Assembly: GCA_024236015.1 (NCBI GenBank) | Contig: JACKLK010000003.1 | Location: 124,001-188,000, forward strand | DNA from: Rhodoferax sp. | GTDB lineage: Bacteria > Pseudomonadota > Gammaproteobacteria > Burkholderiales > Burkholderiaceae_C | DNA length: 64,000 nucleotides | Direction: 5' to 3' | In this document: one piece after another, positions 1 through 11,258 of the stretch | Layout of the letters: each line of letters starts with the position of its first letter | How positions within the stretch are numbered: the first letter of the stretch is position 1 | Program-made: the position numbers and the translations under genes | Notes under the pieces: model-generated | Seen by the model: the letters and a program-made list of their open reading frames with translations, nothing else | Database searches by the model: none | Told to the model about the DNA's origin: nothing

Positions 1-921
1 TGCGATGGCATAGGCCACCGCCCGGCATTCGTCGGCCGTGCGGCCACCCTGCACCGTGATCGCGATGAACTTGGTCGCACCTTCGCCGTCGCGCACGATG
101 GCGTGCGCCAGTTGCCGGGCCACCTCCAGCATGGCCGCCTTGAGGGCCACGCCATCGGCGCTGTCGAGCGTATCGATCTGCGCATGCGCAGCCTGGTTCG
201 TCGCGATGACCACGAAGGAGTCGTTGGTCGACGTATCGCCGTCGACCGTGATCCGGTTGAACGAGGCGTCCGCCAGTTCCCGCGCCAGTTGCTGCATCAC
301 GGCGGGTGCGACCCGGGCGTCGGTGGCCATGAAGCCGAGCATGGTCGCCATGTTCGGGCGGATCATGCCGGCCCCCTTGCTGATGCCGGTGACGGTCACC
401 GTCGCGCCACCGACCGTGGCGCGGGTGCTGCACGCCTTGGGCACGGTGTCGGTCGTCATGATCGCCTGCGCCGCCGCGAACCAGTGGTCGGGCTGCGCAT
501 CGGCAAGTGCCGCCGGCAGGCCCGCCTCGATGCGGTCGATCGGCAGCGGCTCCATGATCACACCGGTGGAGAACGGCAAGACCTGCTGCTCGGCCAGATC
601 CAGGCTGCGTGCCAGCGCGGCCGCACTGGCACGCGCGCGCTCCAGGCCCTGCGCACCGGTACCGGCGTTCGCATTGCCGGTGTTGATCAGCAAGGCACGG
701 ATCGGCTGGCCGCTGGCCAGGTGCTCGCGGCACACCTGCACCGGCGCCGCGCAGAAGCGGTTGCGCGTGAACACCGCAGACACGGACGCACCCGCATCGA
801 GCACCATGACGGTCAGATCCTTGCGTTGCGCCTTGCGAATACCGGCCTCGGCAATGCCGATGCGCACACCGGGAACGGGATGCAGTTCAGCGGGATTCGG
901 TGGGACGAGGTTGACGGGCAT
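1..921 (-). CDS. argJ: ArgJ, bifunctional ornithine acetyltransferase / N-acetylglutamate synthase (C-terminus outside window)
   Basis: The first 307 codons are present; the frame is open to base 1, so roughly the last 100 residues of a ~400-residue family member lie outside the window. The N-terminus begins MPVNLVPPNPAELHPVPGVR. The conserved NTGNANAGTG motif and the self-cleavage segment MIRPNMATMLGF are readable; in this family the Thr of that segment becomes the nucleophile after autoproteolysis into alpha and beta chains. ArgJ moves the acetyl group from N-acetylornithine to glutamate in the arginine cycle. The ATG lies 9 bp after the secA stop, so argJ is probably co-transcribed with secA. 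Only a weak Shine-Dalgarno is visible. Confidence 0.95.
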   Translation of the reverse strand, partial: MPVNLVPPNPAELHPVPGVRIGIAEAGIRKAQRKDLTVMVLDAGASVSAVFTRNRFCAAPVQVCREHLASGQPIRALLINTGNANAGTGAQGLERARASAAALARSLDLAEQQVLPFSTGVIMEPLPIDRIEAGLPAALADAQPDHWFAAAQAIMTTDTVPKACSTRATVGGATVTVTGISKGAGMIRPNMATMLGFMATDARVAPAVMQQLARELADASFNRITVDGDTSTNDSFVVIATNQAAHAQIDTLDSADGVALKAAMLEVARQLAHAIVRDGEGATKFIAITVQGGRTADECRAVAYAIA

Positions 922-930
922 GATGTGCTT

Positions 931-3708
<2,778 letters not shown>

Positions 3709-3847
3709 GCGTGCACGCCCGACCGGCAAGCCATCGTTGGCCCACCGGGAGGCGCAATCCTTTTGTCAAACAGGATGGTAAGTGGGGTCGCCGCGGCCAA
3801 ACACAAGCGTCACGCCGTGCCTGCCCTCAGGTAACCAAGCGGCGATT

Positions 3848-4849
3848 TTACCTGCGACCGGTCTTGGCCTTGACCGACCGGGACGCCGCGCCCGCACGCG
3901 CCGGCGCCGGGGCCGCCGCGCTCGCCTGTTGCTGCGCCACCAGCGAATCGCCTGCGGCCAGGAATTTCTGCGGATCCTGCGGCACGCCGCTGACCAGAAC
4001 CTCGAAATGCAGATGGGCGCCGGTGGAGCGCCCGGTGGAGCCGACCGCCGCGATCTTCTGCCCGCGCCGCACGAGGTCGCCCTTCTTGACGAACACGGAC
4101 GAGGCATGGGCGTAGCGTGTCACCAGGTCGTTGCCATGGTCGATCTCCACCATGTTGCCGTACGCGGAGTGGTATTCCTGCACGACGACAATGCCGCCAG
4201 CGGCCGCCAGGATCGGGGTTCCCTTGTCGGCCTGGAAATCGAGCCCGGTATGCAGCGCGGACCGCCCCGTGATCGGATCGATGCGCCAGCCGAAATTCGA
4301 GCCCAGGTTGCCATCGGCCAGCGGCTTTTGGGTGGGCACCATCATGTCGCGCATCTTCTGGTCGAACAGGCGTGACTCCAGCACGGTGAGCAGATCGGTG
4401 CGCTGTGCGGTAAGGCGATCCAGATCGGCCAGCGTGGCCTGCAGTTCGTCCACCGACAAGGGGCGACCGGTCACCAGCGCGCCTCCCTGCCCCGGCTTGG
4501 ACTTGATGTCGCCGGCATTGATGCCGGCCAGGCCGGACACGCGTTCACCCAGCGACTCGAGCTGGGTCAGCTTGGCCTGCATTTCACCCAGCTGGCGCGC
4601 CAGCACATCGAGGTTCTCGCGCATGAACTTGTCGCGCTGCTCGAACTCGTCCTGCACCACGAGCCGCACCAGCGCGCCGACGACCGGCCAGCGCTCGCGC
4701 GCGCCCTTGAGGAACACCCAGTGGTACATGGCGGCAGCCACCAGCATCAGGACCAGTGACGCCAGCAAGGCCGACAGCACCAGCCGGGTCCCGGACAGAT
4801 GCACCGCCTGGCGCTTGGCCAGCCATGGATCCGTGATAATCAAATGCAT
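3848..4849 (-). CDS. M23 family metallopeptidase, membrane anchored
   Basis: 333 residues. An N-terminal cytoplasmic stretch is followed by a transmembrane helix around residues 20-42 (RLVLSALLASLVLMLVAAAM), a periplasmic helical region rich in Glu/Gln, and a C-terminal LytM/M23 domain. The domain has the zinc motifs GRSALHTGLDF (HxxxD), HGNDLVTRYAHAS and GAHLHFEVL (HxH), so it appears catalytically complete. Such enzymes cut peptidoglycan peptides or act in division and envelope remodelling. The start at 4849 has GGAGG six bases upstream; an ATG 12 bases earlier would include that site. It precedes secA on the same strand, a typical betaproteobacterial arrangement. Confidence 0.9.
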   Translation of the reverse strand: MHLIITDPWLAKRQAVHLSGTRLVLSALLASLVLMLVAAAMYHWVFLKGARERWPVVGALVRLVVQDEFEQRDKFMRENLDVLARQLGEMQAKLTQLESLGERVSGLAGINAGDIKSKPGQGGALVTGRPLSVDELQATLADLDRLTAQRTDLLTVLESRLFDQKMRDMMVPTQKPLADGNLGSNFGWRIDPITGRSALHTGLDFQADKGTPILAAAGGIVVVQEYHSAYGNMVEIDHGNDLVTRYAHASSVFVKKGDLVRRGQKIAAVGSTGRSTGAHLHFEVLVSGVPQDPQKFLAAGDSLVAQQQASAAAPAPARAGAASRSVKAKTGRR

Positions 4850-4876
4850 TCCAACCTCCATCGATCGAACGGTGCC

Positions 4877-5188
4877 ATGGAACGCCGCTCCCAATCCGTC
4901 ACCTTGCAGCAAGCCACCGAAGCCTCGCCCACCCTGGCGCGGCTGGCGCAGCTTGCGCGCGAATCGGTTGCGCGACTCACGGCGGTCCAGCCGCTGATTC
5001 CGGCCACCCTGCGTGGCGCGGTGAAAGCCGGGCCACTCGATGCAACCCAGTGGTGCCTGCTGCTCGACAACAATGCCGCCGCAGCCAAGATGCGCCAGTT
5101 GTTGCCGGCCCTGGAAGCCCACCTGCGTACCAAAGGCTGGGAAAGCCGCGCGATACGGCTCAAGGTACAGGATTCCCGGGCCCGATGA
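4877..5188 (+). CDS. DUF721 / DciA-like protein
   Basis: 103 residues from MERRSQSVTLQQATEASPTL. The helical N-terminus and the core (LDATQWCLLLDNNAAAAKMRQL ... LRTKGWESRAIRLKVQ, cited in parts) resemble the small DUF721 proteins that sit upstream of secA in many betaproteobacteria. DciA-type members load replicative helicase. It is shorter and more divergent than typical DciA, so the assignment is by family resemblance and position. It is divergent from the M23 gene with only 27 bp between the two ATGs. Earlier in-frame ATGs at 4799 and 4844 would overlap that gene, so the internal start was preferred; no strong ribosome-binding site decides it. Confidence 0.65.
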   Translation: MERRSQSVTLQQATEASPTLARLAQLARESVARLTAVQPLIPATLRGAVKAGPLDATQWCLLLDNNAAAAKMRQLLPALEAHLRTKGWESRAIRLKVQDSRAR

Positions 5189-5212
5189 TGCAGGCCATGG
5201 GGTTGATGCAGG

Positions 5213-5288
5213 TGGTGCCGATTGTCGGAATCGAACTGACGACCTACCGCTTACAAGGCGGTTGCTCTACCAACTGAGCTAAATCGGC
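5213..5288 (-). tRNA. tRNA-Thr (anticodon UGU)
   Basis: 76 nt with an encoded 3' CCA. The acceptor stem GCCGATT pairs with AATCGGC, followed by discriminator A and CCA. The D arm is AGCTCAGTTGGTAGAGC. The anticodon arm is ACCGC-CTTGTAA-GCGGT, placing TGT at positions 34-36. The T arm carries GTTCGATTCC. It lies alone between the DciA-like gene and sspB. Confidence 0.98.
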
Positions 5289-5344
5289 ACGGGGAAATTC
5301 TACAAGATCGATCCGGCGGCGCGCCTCGGGCCGCGTTCGAGGCA

Positions 5345-5866
5345 TCACTTGATGCGGGTGAGCTTGGGTCGCTTGGTGGGGCTGGAGGGATCGGGTTCGG
5401 GCTTGCCGCCCGCAGAACCGGGCGCAGGCGACGGCACGGATTCGACCAGCTTGACCTCGGTGTCGGCATGCGGTGTCCCGTCCATGCCGGCGGGCGCCGC
5501 AGCGAGCGCCGCAGCGGCAGACGCGGCATCGGGCCCCGGCAGCGCAGGCCGGGGAAAAGCCATGCCCTGGCCGTTCTCCCGCGCATAGATCGCGATCACC
5601 CGGTCCACCGGAATCATGATCTCGCGCGCCTTGCCCGCGAAGCGGGCGCTGAAGGCCACGAATTCATTGCCGAGTTCCAGCCCGCTGGTCGCGTCGAAGC
5701 TGATGTTCAGGACGATCTCGCCGTCCTTCACGTATTCGCGCGGCACCTGCACCGAGTCGTCGACCTGCACCGCCACGTACGGCGTCAGCCCGTTGTCCGT
5801 GCACCACTCGTAGAGCGCGCGGATCAGGTAGGGACGGGTCGAACTGGAGCTTTGGGCGTCGATCAT
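5345..5866 (-). CDS. sspB: SspB, ClpXP protease specificity adaptor
   Basis: 173 residues. SspB binds ssrA-tagged peptides and tethers them to ClpX. The N-terminal folded domain (MIDAQSSSSTRPYLIRALYE through IPVDRVIAIYARENGQGMAF) carries the conserved RPYLIRA, WCTDNGLTPY and ARFAGKAREIMIPV segments. It is followed by a low-complexity Ala/Pro linker and a basic C-terminal tail, KRPKLTRIK, at the position of the ClpX-binding peptide. It lies 18 bp downstream of sspA on the same strand, forming the usual sspAB operon. Confidence 0.95.
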   Translation of the reverse strand: MIDAQSSSSTRPYLIRALYEWCTDNGLTPYVAVQVDDSVQVPREYVKDGEIVLNISFDATSGLELGNEFVAFSARFAGKAREIMIPVDRVIAIYARENGQGMAFPRPALPGPDAASAAAALAAAPAGMDGTPHADTEVKLVESVPSPAPGSAGGKPEPDPSSPTKRPKLTRIK

Positions 5867-5884
5867 CAGCGGGTGGAAAGCGGT

Positions 5885-6496
5885 TTACTTGCGCATGACC
5901 TTTTCCGACGGGGTCAGGGCCTCAATATACGCCGGTCGCGAGAAGATGCGCTCGGCGTACTTGAGCAGCGGTGCGGCGTTCTTGCTCAGGTCGATGCCGT
6001 AGTAGTCCAGACGCCACAGCAGCGGTGCGATGGCCACGTCCAGCATCGAGAACCCTTCGCCGAGCATGTACTTGTTCTTCAGGAAGATCGGAGCGAGCTG
6101 GGTCAAGCGGTCGCGGATATGGGCACGCGCCTTTTCCAGCAGCTTCTCGTTGCCCTTGGCCACGCGCGACTCCAGCGTGGACACATGCACGAACAGCTCC
6201 TTCTCGAAATTGAGCAGGAACAGGCGAACCCGCGCCCGGTCGACCGGGTCGCCGGGCATCAGTTGCGGATGCGGGAAACGCTCGTCGATGTATTCGTTGA
6301 TGATGTTCGACTCGTACAGGATCAGGTCGCGCTCCACCAGGATCGGAACCTGCCCGTAGGGATTCATCACATTGATGTCTTCCGGCTTGTTGTAGAGGTC
6401 GACGTCCCGGATCTCGAAATCCATCCCCTTTTCGAACAGCACAAACCGGCAACGGTGGGAAAACGGGCAGGTGGTTCCTGAATACAGCACCATCAT
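5885..6496 (-). CDS. sspA: SspA, stringent starvation protein A (GST-fold RNA polymerase-associated protein)
   Basis: 203 residues. The thioredoxin-like N-terminal half (MVLYSGTTCPFSHRCRFVL, then NPYGQVPILVERDLILYESN with the conserved cis-Pro region) and the helical GST C-terminal half match SspA. SspA binds RNA polymerase and helps activate stationary-phase and acid-stress genes rather than acting as a glutathione transferase. The start could be either of two adjacent ATGs (6496 or 6493). sspB follows at once, and the petABC operon ends upstream behind a terminator. Confidence 0.93.
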   Translation of the reverse strand: MMVLYSGTTCPFSHRCRFVLFEKGMDFEIRDVDLYNKPEDINVMNPYGQVPILVERDLILYESNIINEYIDERFPHPQLMPGDPVDRARVRLFLLNFEKELFVHVSTLESRVAKGNEKLLEKARAHIRDRLTQLAPIFLKNKYMLGEGFSMLDVAIAPLLWRLDYYGIDLSKNAAPLLKYAERIFSRPAYIEALTPSEKVMRK

Positions 6497-6567
6497 GGTG
6501 GGAGCTCCTCAAAATCAAAACACAGTCTCGGGCCCGGCTGGAACCTCGCCAGCACACCGCCGAAACG

Positions 6568-6602
6568 AAAAAGAGTGGGATGCATCTTGGCAAACCCACT
6601 CT
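6568..6602 (-). terminator. Rho-independent terminator behind petC
   Basis: On the minus strand an 8-bp perfect stem (AGAGTGGG / CCCACTCT; arms 6595-6602 and 6572-6579) with a 15-nt loop is followed by a short T run (TTTT then CGTTT). It lies about 49 bases past the petC stop codon and before sspA. The orientation matches termination of the petABC transcript. Confidence 0.75.
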
Positions 6603-6650
6603 GAAAACACAAGCCACGCACGCACAGACGTGGCCTGGACTCCTAGCGCC

Positions 6651-7430
6651 CTACTTGACGTCCTTCCAGTAAGCCGCGTTCAGACGCCAGGTGACGACGG
6701 TGAGCAGGCCCAGGAACAACAGGACCCAGACACCCACACGCTTGCGCGTGTTCTGCGCCGGCTCGGCCATCCATTGCAGGTAATTCACCAGATCGCCCAT
6801 GGCCTGGTCGTATTGCACCTGGGTCATCGTGCCCGGCGTCAACTGCTGCCAACCCTTGAAGACCTGCACCTCGTGGCCATGCTCGGTCTTGGTTTCATAC
6901 ACCGGCGTGCGCGTACCCTGCAACTGCCACAACACATGCGGCATGCCCACATTGGGGAAGGCCAGATTGTTCCAGCCGGTCACCTTGGACGGATCCGGGT
7001 AATAGGTGCGCAGATAGGTATAGAGATAGTCGGCCCCGGTGCCCTGGCCCGCCGCCGAACGCGAACGGGCGATCACGGTCAGGTCCGGCGGATTGGCGCC
7101 GAACCATTCCTTGGCCTCCTTCGGATCGATCGCGGCCACCATCGTGTCGCCGACCTTCTCGGTGGTGAACAACAGGTTGTCCTTGATCTGCTCCACGGTC
7201 AGGCCGATGTCGGTCAGCCGGTTGTAGCGCATGAAGGCCGCCGAATGGCAGTTCAGGCAGTAGTTGACGAAGAGCTTGGCGCCGTTTTGCAGTGCAACGA
7301 GGTCGTTCGTCTTGTCGGGAGCCTTGTCCCAGGCGATTCCGCCACCGGCGGCGTGGGCGGTACCCGCCATGACGCCGACCGATGCCACGATGGCCCAGAT
7401 GGCCTTGCTGAAGATGGAAGCTGTTTTCAT
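6651..7430 (-). CDS. petC: Cytochrome c1 subunit of the bc1 complex
   Basis: 259 residues. Signal peptide (cleavage after about TAHA, residue 27), then the c-type heme site CLNCH at residues 58-62. The axial Met probably lies in the FPNVGMPHVLWQLQG segment. A C-terminal anchor helix (GVWVLLFLGLLTVVTW) ends the protein. It transfers electrons from the Rieske centre to soluble cytochrome c. It is the last gene of petA-petB-petC, 20 bp after petB, and is followed by a hairpin terminator. Confidence 0.97.
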   Translation of the reverse strand: MKTASIFSKAIWAIVASVGVMAGTAHAAGGGIAWDKAPDKTNDLVALQNGAKLFVNYCLNCHSAAFMRYNRLTDIGLTVEQIKDNLLFTTEKVGDTMVAAIDPKEAKEWFGANPPDLTVIARSRSAAGQGTGADYLYTYLRTYYPDPSKVTGWNNLAFPNVGMPHVLWQLQGTRTPVYETKTEHGHEVQVFKGWQQLTPGTMTQVQYDQAMGDLVNYLQWMAEPAQNTRKRVGVWVLLFLGLLTVVTWRLNAAYWKDVK

Positions 7431-7450
7431 TGTGGTTTTCTCCCGCTCTG

Positions 7451-8851
7451 TCAGTGGGCAGCGAAGGTCACGCGATCAGGCACGGGCTTGGGCTCGCCCA
7501 GTCTGCTCCACCACGGCATCAGCAGGAAGAATCCGAAATAGAACAAGGTACCCAGCTGCGAGACGCGTTCGCCGATCGGCGATGGCGGCTGCACGCCCAG
7601 GTAGGCCAGCACGATGAAGTTGAGCACGAACACCGCGTACAGGTACTTGTGCCAGTTCGGACGGTAACGGATCGACTTGACCGGGCTGAAGTCCAGCCAG
7701 GGCAGGAAGAACAGGATGATGACGGCGCCGCCCATCACGACCACGCCCCAGAACTTGGCGTCGATGCTGAGCATCATCGCGGTGACCACCAGGGCCCCGA
7801 CGACCACGACCGGCTTGAGGAAGGACGGCATCTTGACCTTGAACACCAGCAAGGCGGCACCGGCCAGCACCGAGGCGATCAAGGCATACATCATCTCGTC
7901 GGTGATGGCACGCAGCATCGAGTAATACGGCGTGAAGTACCAGACCGGTGCAATGTGCAGCGGCGTCTTGAGCGGATCGGCCGGGATGAAGTTGTTGTAT
8001 TCGAGGAAGTAGCCGCCGAACTCCGGCGCGAAGAACACGATGGCGCTGAACACCATCAGGAACATGCTCACCGCGAAGATGTCGTGCACCGTGTAGTACG
8101 GATGGAACGGGATGCCGTCGAGCGGGATGCCGTTCTTGTCCTTGTTGGCCTTGATCTCGATGCCGTCCGGGTTGTTGGAGCCCACCTCGTGCAGCGCGAT
8201 GATGTGCGCCACGACCAGGCCCAGCAGCACCAGCGGGACCGCGATCACGTGGAAGCTGAAGAAGCGGTTCAGCGTGGCATCGCCCACCACGTAGTCGCCG
8301 CGGATCAGCAGCGCAAGGTCAGGACCGACGAAGGGAATCGCAGCGAACAGGTTCACGATCACCTGGGCGCCCCAGTAGCTCATCTGGCCCCACGGCAGCA
8401 GATAACCCATGAAGGCCTCGGCCATCAGGCACAGGAAGATCGCGCAGCCGAACACCCAGATCAGCTCGCGCGGCTTGCGATAGCTGCCGTAGATCAGGCC
8501 TCGGAACATGTGCAGGTAGACCACGACGAAGAACGCCGAGGCGCCGGTGGAGTGCATGTAGCGCACCAGCCAGCCCCAGGGCACGTCGCGCATGATGTAT
8601 TCGACCGAGCCGAAGGCCAGCGCGGCGTCCGGCTTGTAGTGCATCACCAGGAAGATGCCGGTGACGATCTGGATCACCAGCACCAGCATCGCCAGCGAGC
8701 CGAAGATGTACCAGAAGTTGAAGTTCTTGGGCGCGTAGTACTCGCCCATGTGCTCGTTGTAGAGCTTGGACAACGGGAAGCGGTTGTCGACCCAGTTCAG
8801 CAACTTGGCCGACGCTGGTGCGTTGGGGGAAATCTCTTTCATCTCAGCCAC
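7451..8851 (-). CDS. petB: Cytochrome b subunit of the bc1 complex
   Basis: 466 residues, somewhat longer than mitochondrial-type cytochrome b because of an extra C-terminal transmembrane region (GTLFYFGFFLLMPWW). It shows the Qo-site PEWY-equivalent region (PVWYFTPYYSMLRA), the heme-ligand helices (MHSTGASAFFVVVYLHMFRG and VIAVPLVLLGLVVAHIIALH) and about nine membrane helices. It oxidises ubiquinol at Qo and reduces quinone at Qi. It sits 35 bp after petA. Confidence 0.98.
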   Translation of the reverse strand: MAEMKEISPNAPASAKLLNWVDNRFPLSKLYNEHMGEYYAPKNFNFWYIFGSLAMLVLVIQIVTGIFLVMHYKPDAALAFGSVEYIMRDVPWGWLVRYMHSTGASAFFVVVYLHMFRGLIYGSYRKPRELIWVFGCAIFLCLMAEAFMGYLLPWGQMSYWGAQVIVNLFAAIPFVGPDLALLIRGDYVVGDATLNRFFSFHVIAVPLVLLGLVVAHIIALHEVGSNNPDGIEIKANKDKNGIPLDGIPFHPYYTVHDIFAVSMFLMVFSAIVFFAPEFGGYFLEYNNFIPADPLKTPLHIAPVWYFTPYYSMLRAITDEMMYALIASVLAGAALLVFKVKMPSFLKPVVVVGALVVTAMMLSIDAKFWGVVVMGGAVIILFFLPWLDFSPVKSIRYRPNWHKYLYAVFVLNFIVLAYLGVQPPSPIGERVSQLGTLFYFGFFLLMPWWSRLGEPKPVPDRVTFAAH

Positions 8852-8886
8852 GTTGTACTCCGGTGCAGATGCGGTTCGTCATGGGG

Positions 8887-9486
8887 TCAGGCCTTCTTGT
8901 CTTCACCGATCAGCAACTTGTTGTCGGACAAGTACATGTGCGGGGGCACTTCCAGGTTGTCGGGAGCCGGTTTGTTCTTGTAGACACGGCCCGCGAGGTC
9001 GAACGTGGAACCGTGGCAGGGGCAGAAGAACCCGCCCTTCCAGTCGTCCGGCAGCGACGGCTGGGCGCCGGTCTGGAATCGGTCCGACGGCGAGCAACCC
9101 AGGTGGGTGCAGATACCGACGACCACCAGCACCTCGGGCTTGATCGAGCGCATCTCGTTGCGCGCGTATTCCGGCGTGAACTCGTCCGGCTTGCGCTCGG
9201 ACTTCGGGTCTGCGAGCTGCGGGTCCAGGGACGGCAGGGCAGCGACCTGCTCGGGGGTGCGGCGCATGATCCAGACCGGTTTGCCGCGCCACTCGACGGT
9301 CATCTTTTCACCCGGCTTGAGCGACGAGATGTCGGCTTCCACGGCGGCTCCGGCGGCCTTGGCGCGCTCGGATGGCTCGAAACTGCGGATGAAAGGGACG
9401 GCTGTAAATGCGCCGCCGACAGCTCCAACACAGCTGGACGCGATGATCCACGTCCGCTTGCTGTTGTCGACTGGGGTGTCACTCAT
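8887..9486 (-). CDS. petA: Rieske iron-sulfur subunit of the bc1 complex
   Basis: 199 residues starting MSDTPVDNSKRTW, with GAGGA six bases upstream of the ATG; longer in-frame extensions to 9849 run through the divergent mscL start region and were rejected. An N-terminal membrane helix (IIASSCVGAVGGAFTAVPFI) precedes the Rieske domain. The two cluster loops are CTHLGC and CPCHGS, which ligate the 2Fe-2S centre through two Cys and two His. First gene of the petABC operon. Confidence 0.97.
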   Translation of the reverse strand: MSDTPVDNSKRTWIIASSCVGAVGGAFTAVPFIRSFEPSERAKAAGAAVEADISSLKPGEKMTVEWRGKPVWIMRRTPEQVAALPSLDPQLADPKSERKPDEFTPEYARNEMRSIKPEVLVVVGICTHLGCSPSDRFQTGAQPSLPDDWKGGFFCPCHGSTFDLAGRVYKNKPAPDNLEVPPHMYLSDNKLLIGEDKKA

Positions 9487-9679
9487 GGGAATCCTCAATG
9501 AAAACATCGCTCTTGGGTCAGCGCGGGATTGTAGCTGACCGTCTCCCCGGCCCGACCGATGGTCTCGGCACCTTGGCGAGCCGCGGGGGGCCCTATTGTC
9601 GCCGCCAAATCCTTTACATTCGGCCCCGCGCAATGCCCGTACACTGCCGGCTGACCAACAATCGCTAGGAGAAAGTCCC

Positions 9680-10108
9680 ATGAGCATGATGTCCGAGTTC
9701 AAGGAATTCGCCCTCAAAGGCAACGTCATGGATCTGGCCGTCGGTGTCATCATCGGCGCTGCATTCGGAAAAATCGTCGACTCGATGGTCAACGACCTGA
9801 TCATGCCGCTCGTCGGCGCGGTGATCGGAAACGTCGACTTCTCGAGCATGTACGTGATACTGGGCCAGGTGCCCGAAGGTGTCGGCGCCGGCCTGGCCGA
9901 ACTGAAGAAAGCCGGCGTGCCGGTGTTCGCCTACGGCAACTTCCTGACCATCGCCGTGAACTTCGTCATTCTCGCGTTCATCATCTTCATGATGGTCAAG
10001 CAGATGAACCGCCTCAAGCGCGAAGCGCCCCCGCCGCCACCCGCACCGGCCGTGACCCCGGAAGACATCCTGCTGCTGCGCCAGATCCGGGACAGCCTGA
10101 AGAAGTAA
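9680..10108 (+). CDS. mscL: MscL, large-conductance mechanosensitive channel
   Basis: 142 residues. The N-terminal amphipathic helix MSMMSEFKEFALKGNVMDLAV leads into TM1 (VGVIIGAAFGKIVDSMVNDLIMP), a periplasmic loop, TM2 (FLTIAVNFVILAFIIFMMVKQMNRL) and a cytoplasmic C-terminal helix after a proline-rich linker. The channel opens on membrane tension to release solutes in hypo-osmotic shock. AGGAG lies 8 bases upstream of the chosen ATG; a second ATG two codons later is also possible. It is divergent from petA. Confidence 0.97.
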   Translation: MSMMSEFKEFALKGNVMDLAVGVIIGAAFGKIVDSMVNDLIMPLVGAVIGNVDFSSMYVILGQVPEGVGAGLAELKKAGVPVFAYGNFLTIAVNFVILAFIIFMMVKQMNRLKREAPPPPPAPAVTPEDILLLRQIRDSLKK

Positions 10109-10128
10109 GCCGCTGCGGCCCGGCAGCG

Positions 10129-10176
10129 GGCCAGGTCACGATTCGCGGCCGGAGCGGCCGCGAGAACGACCTGGCC
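10129..10176. terminator. Nested hairpin between convergent mscL and pdxA, probable bidirectional terminator
   Basis: The outer arms GGCCAGGTC (10129-10137) and GACCTGGCC (10168-10176) pair perfectly over 9 bp. Inside, CGCGGCC (10144-10150) pairs with GGCCGCG (10156-10162). There is no T tract, so it is not a classical intrinsic terminator, but it occupies the whole gap between two convergent genes. Confidence 0.5.
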
Positions 10177-10183
10177 GCCGGTG

Positions 10184-11251
10184 TCAACCCGCCGTCGCAG
10201 GCTGCGGCGGCGAGGCGGCGAGATCGCGGGCCATGCGAATGGCCTGCATCAGGCTGGCCGCATCGGCGGTGGCGGTGCCGGCAATGTCGAATGCGGTTCC
10301 GTGATCCGGGCTGGTACGCACCAGCGGCAAGCCCAGGGTCACGTTGACACCCTTGTCGACCCCGAGATACTTCACCGGAATCAGTCCCTGGTCGTGGTAC
10401 ATCGCGACCACCACATCGAACTCGCCACGGCCGCCCGGCCGCGCACGGGCCCGCATGAAGACCGTGTCGGGCGCCACGGGCCCCGACACGTCCAGTCCCT
10501 GCGCGCGCGCGGCCTCGATCGCCGGAACGATGGCATCGATCTCTTCGGTGCCGAACAGGCCGCCCTCGCCCGCGTGCGGATTCAGGCCCGCCACGGCGAT
10601 CCGCGGCCGGCGCCCCAGCATGGCGGCCAAGGCACGGTCGGTGATCAACAGCGTCTGCAGCACCTGTGCACGGGTCACCGCGTCGATGGCCTGGCGCAAG
10701 GAGACATGGATGCTCACCAGCACCGTGCGCAGTTCGTCGTTGGCCAGCATCATGCGCACCGGAAGCTCGGAGTCCGGCACACCGCCCGCCAGTGCCGCGC
10801 GGTGCTGCAGCATCTCGGTATGACCGGGGAACTGGTTGTACGGCATGCCGGCCGCCGCCAGCGACTCCTTGTGCAGCGGAGCCGTCACCAGCGCCGCGAT
10901 GTCGCCCCGCAAGGCCGCGTCCGCGGCCCAGACGACACTTTCGGCGGCCATGCGGCCGGCCACGGCACTGACCGCACCCAGCGCAACCAGTTCCCGGTCG
11001 GTGGTGACCTGCAACACCGGAATGCAGCGCGGCGGCGTCATGCTGGCCTCGGACACCGTGTCGATCTCGGCGACCGCAAGCGCCACGCGCCCGCGTCCAG
11101 CGATGCACTGCGCAGCCCGCCGCAGGGTGGCCACGTCGCCTGCGACGAAACAGCCGTGGGCCAGTTCCGGCGCATCGCGAAACACCTTGGCGACGATCTC
11201 GGGGCCGATCCCGGCCGGGTCGCCCATGGTGATGGCCAGTGGTTTTTCCAT
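10184..11251 (-). CDS. pdxA: PdxA, 4-hydroxythreonine-4-phosphate dehydrogenase
   Basis: 355 residues from MEKPLAITMGDPAGIGPEIV. It oxidises 4-phosphohydroxy-L-threonine for pyridoxal phosphate synthesis. Conserved MGDPAGIGPE, TAPLHKESL, FPGHTEML, GLNPHAGEGGLFG and AMYHDQGLIPVK segments are present, including the metal-binding His residues. The C-terminus has a short Ala/Pro-rich extension. The start is chosen by the family N-terminus; an upstream extension to 11605 would cover most of the neighbouring Nif3-like gene. It lies 7 bp after that gene. Confidence 0.95.
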   Translation of the reverse strand: MEKPLAITMGDPAGIGPEIVAKVFRDAPELAHGCFVAGDVATLRRAAQCIAGRGRVALAVAEIDTVSEASMTPPRCIPVLQVTTDRELVALGAVSAVAGRMAAESVVWAADAALRGDIAALVTAPLHKESLAAAGMPYNQFPGHTEMLQHRAALAGGVPDSELPVRMMLANDELRTVLVSIHVSLRQAIDAVTRAQVLQTLLITDRALAAMLGRRPRIAVAGLNPHAGEGGLFGTEEIDAIVPAIEAARAQGLDVSGPVAPDTVFMRARARPGGRGEFDVVVAMYHDQGLIPVKYLGVDKGVNVTLGLPLVRTSPDHGTAFDIAGTATADAASLMQAIRMARDLAASPPQPATAG

Positions 11252-11258
11252 CTGCGAA

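Noticed and set aside
3741..3769. TTGACA (minus strand, 3764-3769) as a secA -35 box.
   Set aside because: No acceptable -10 hexamer 16-18 bases downstream (GGTGGG), so no promoter is called.
9613..9645. TTTACA and TACACT upstream of mscL as a promoter.
   Set aside because: The spacing is 21 bases, too long for a sigma-70 promoter.
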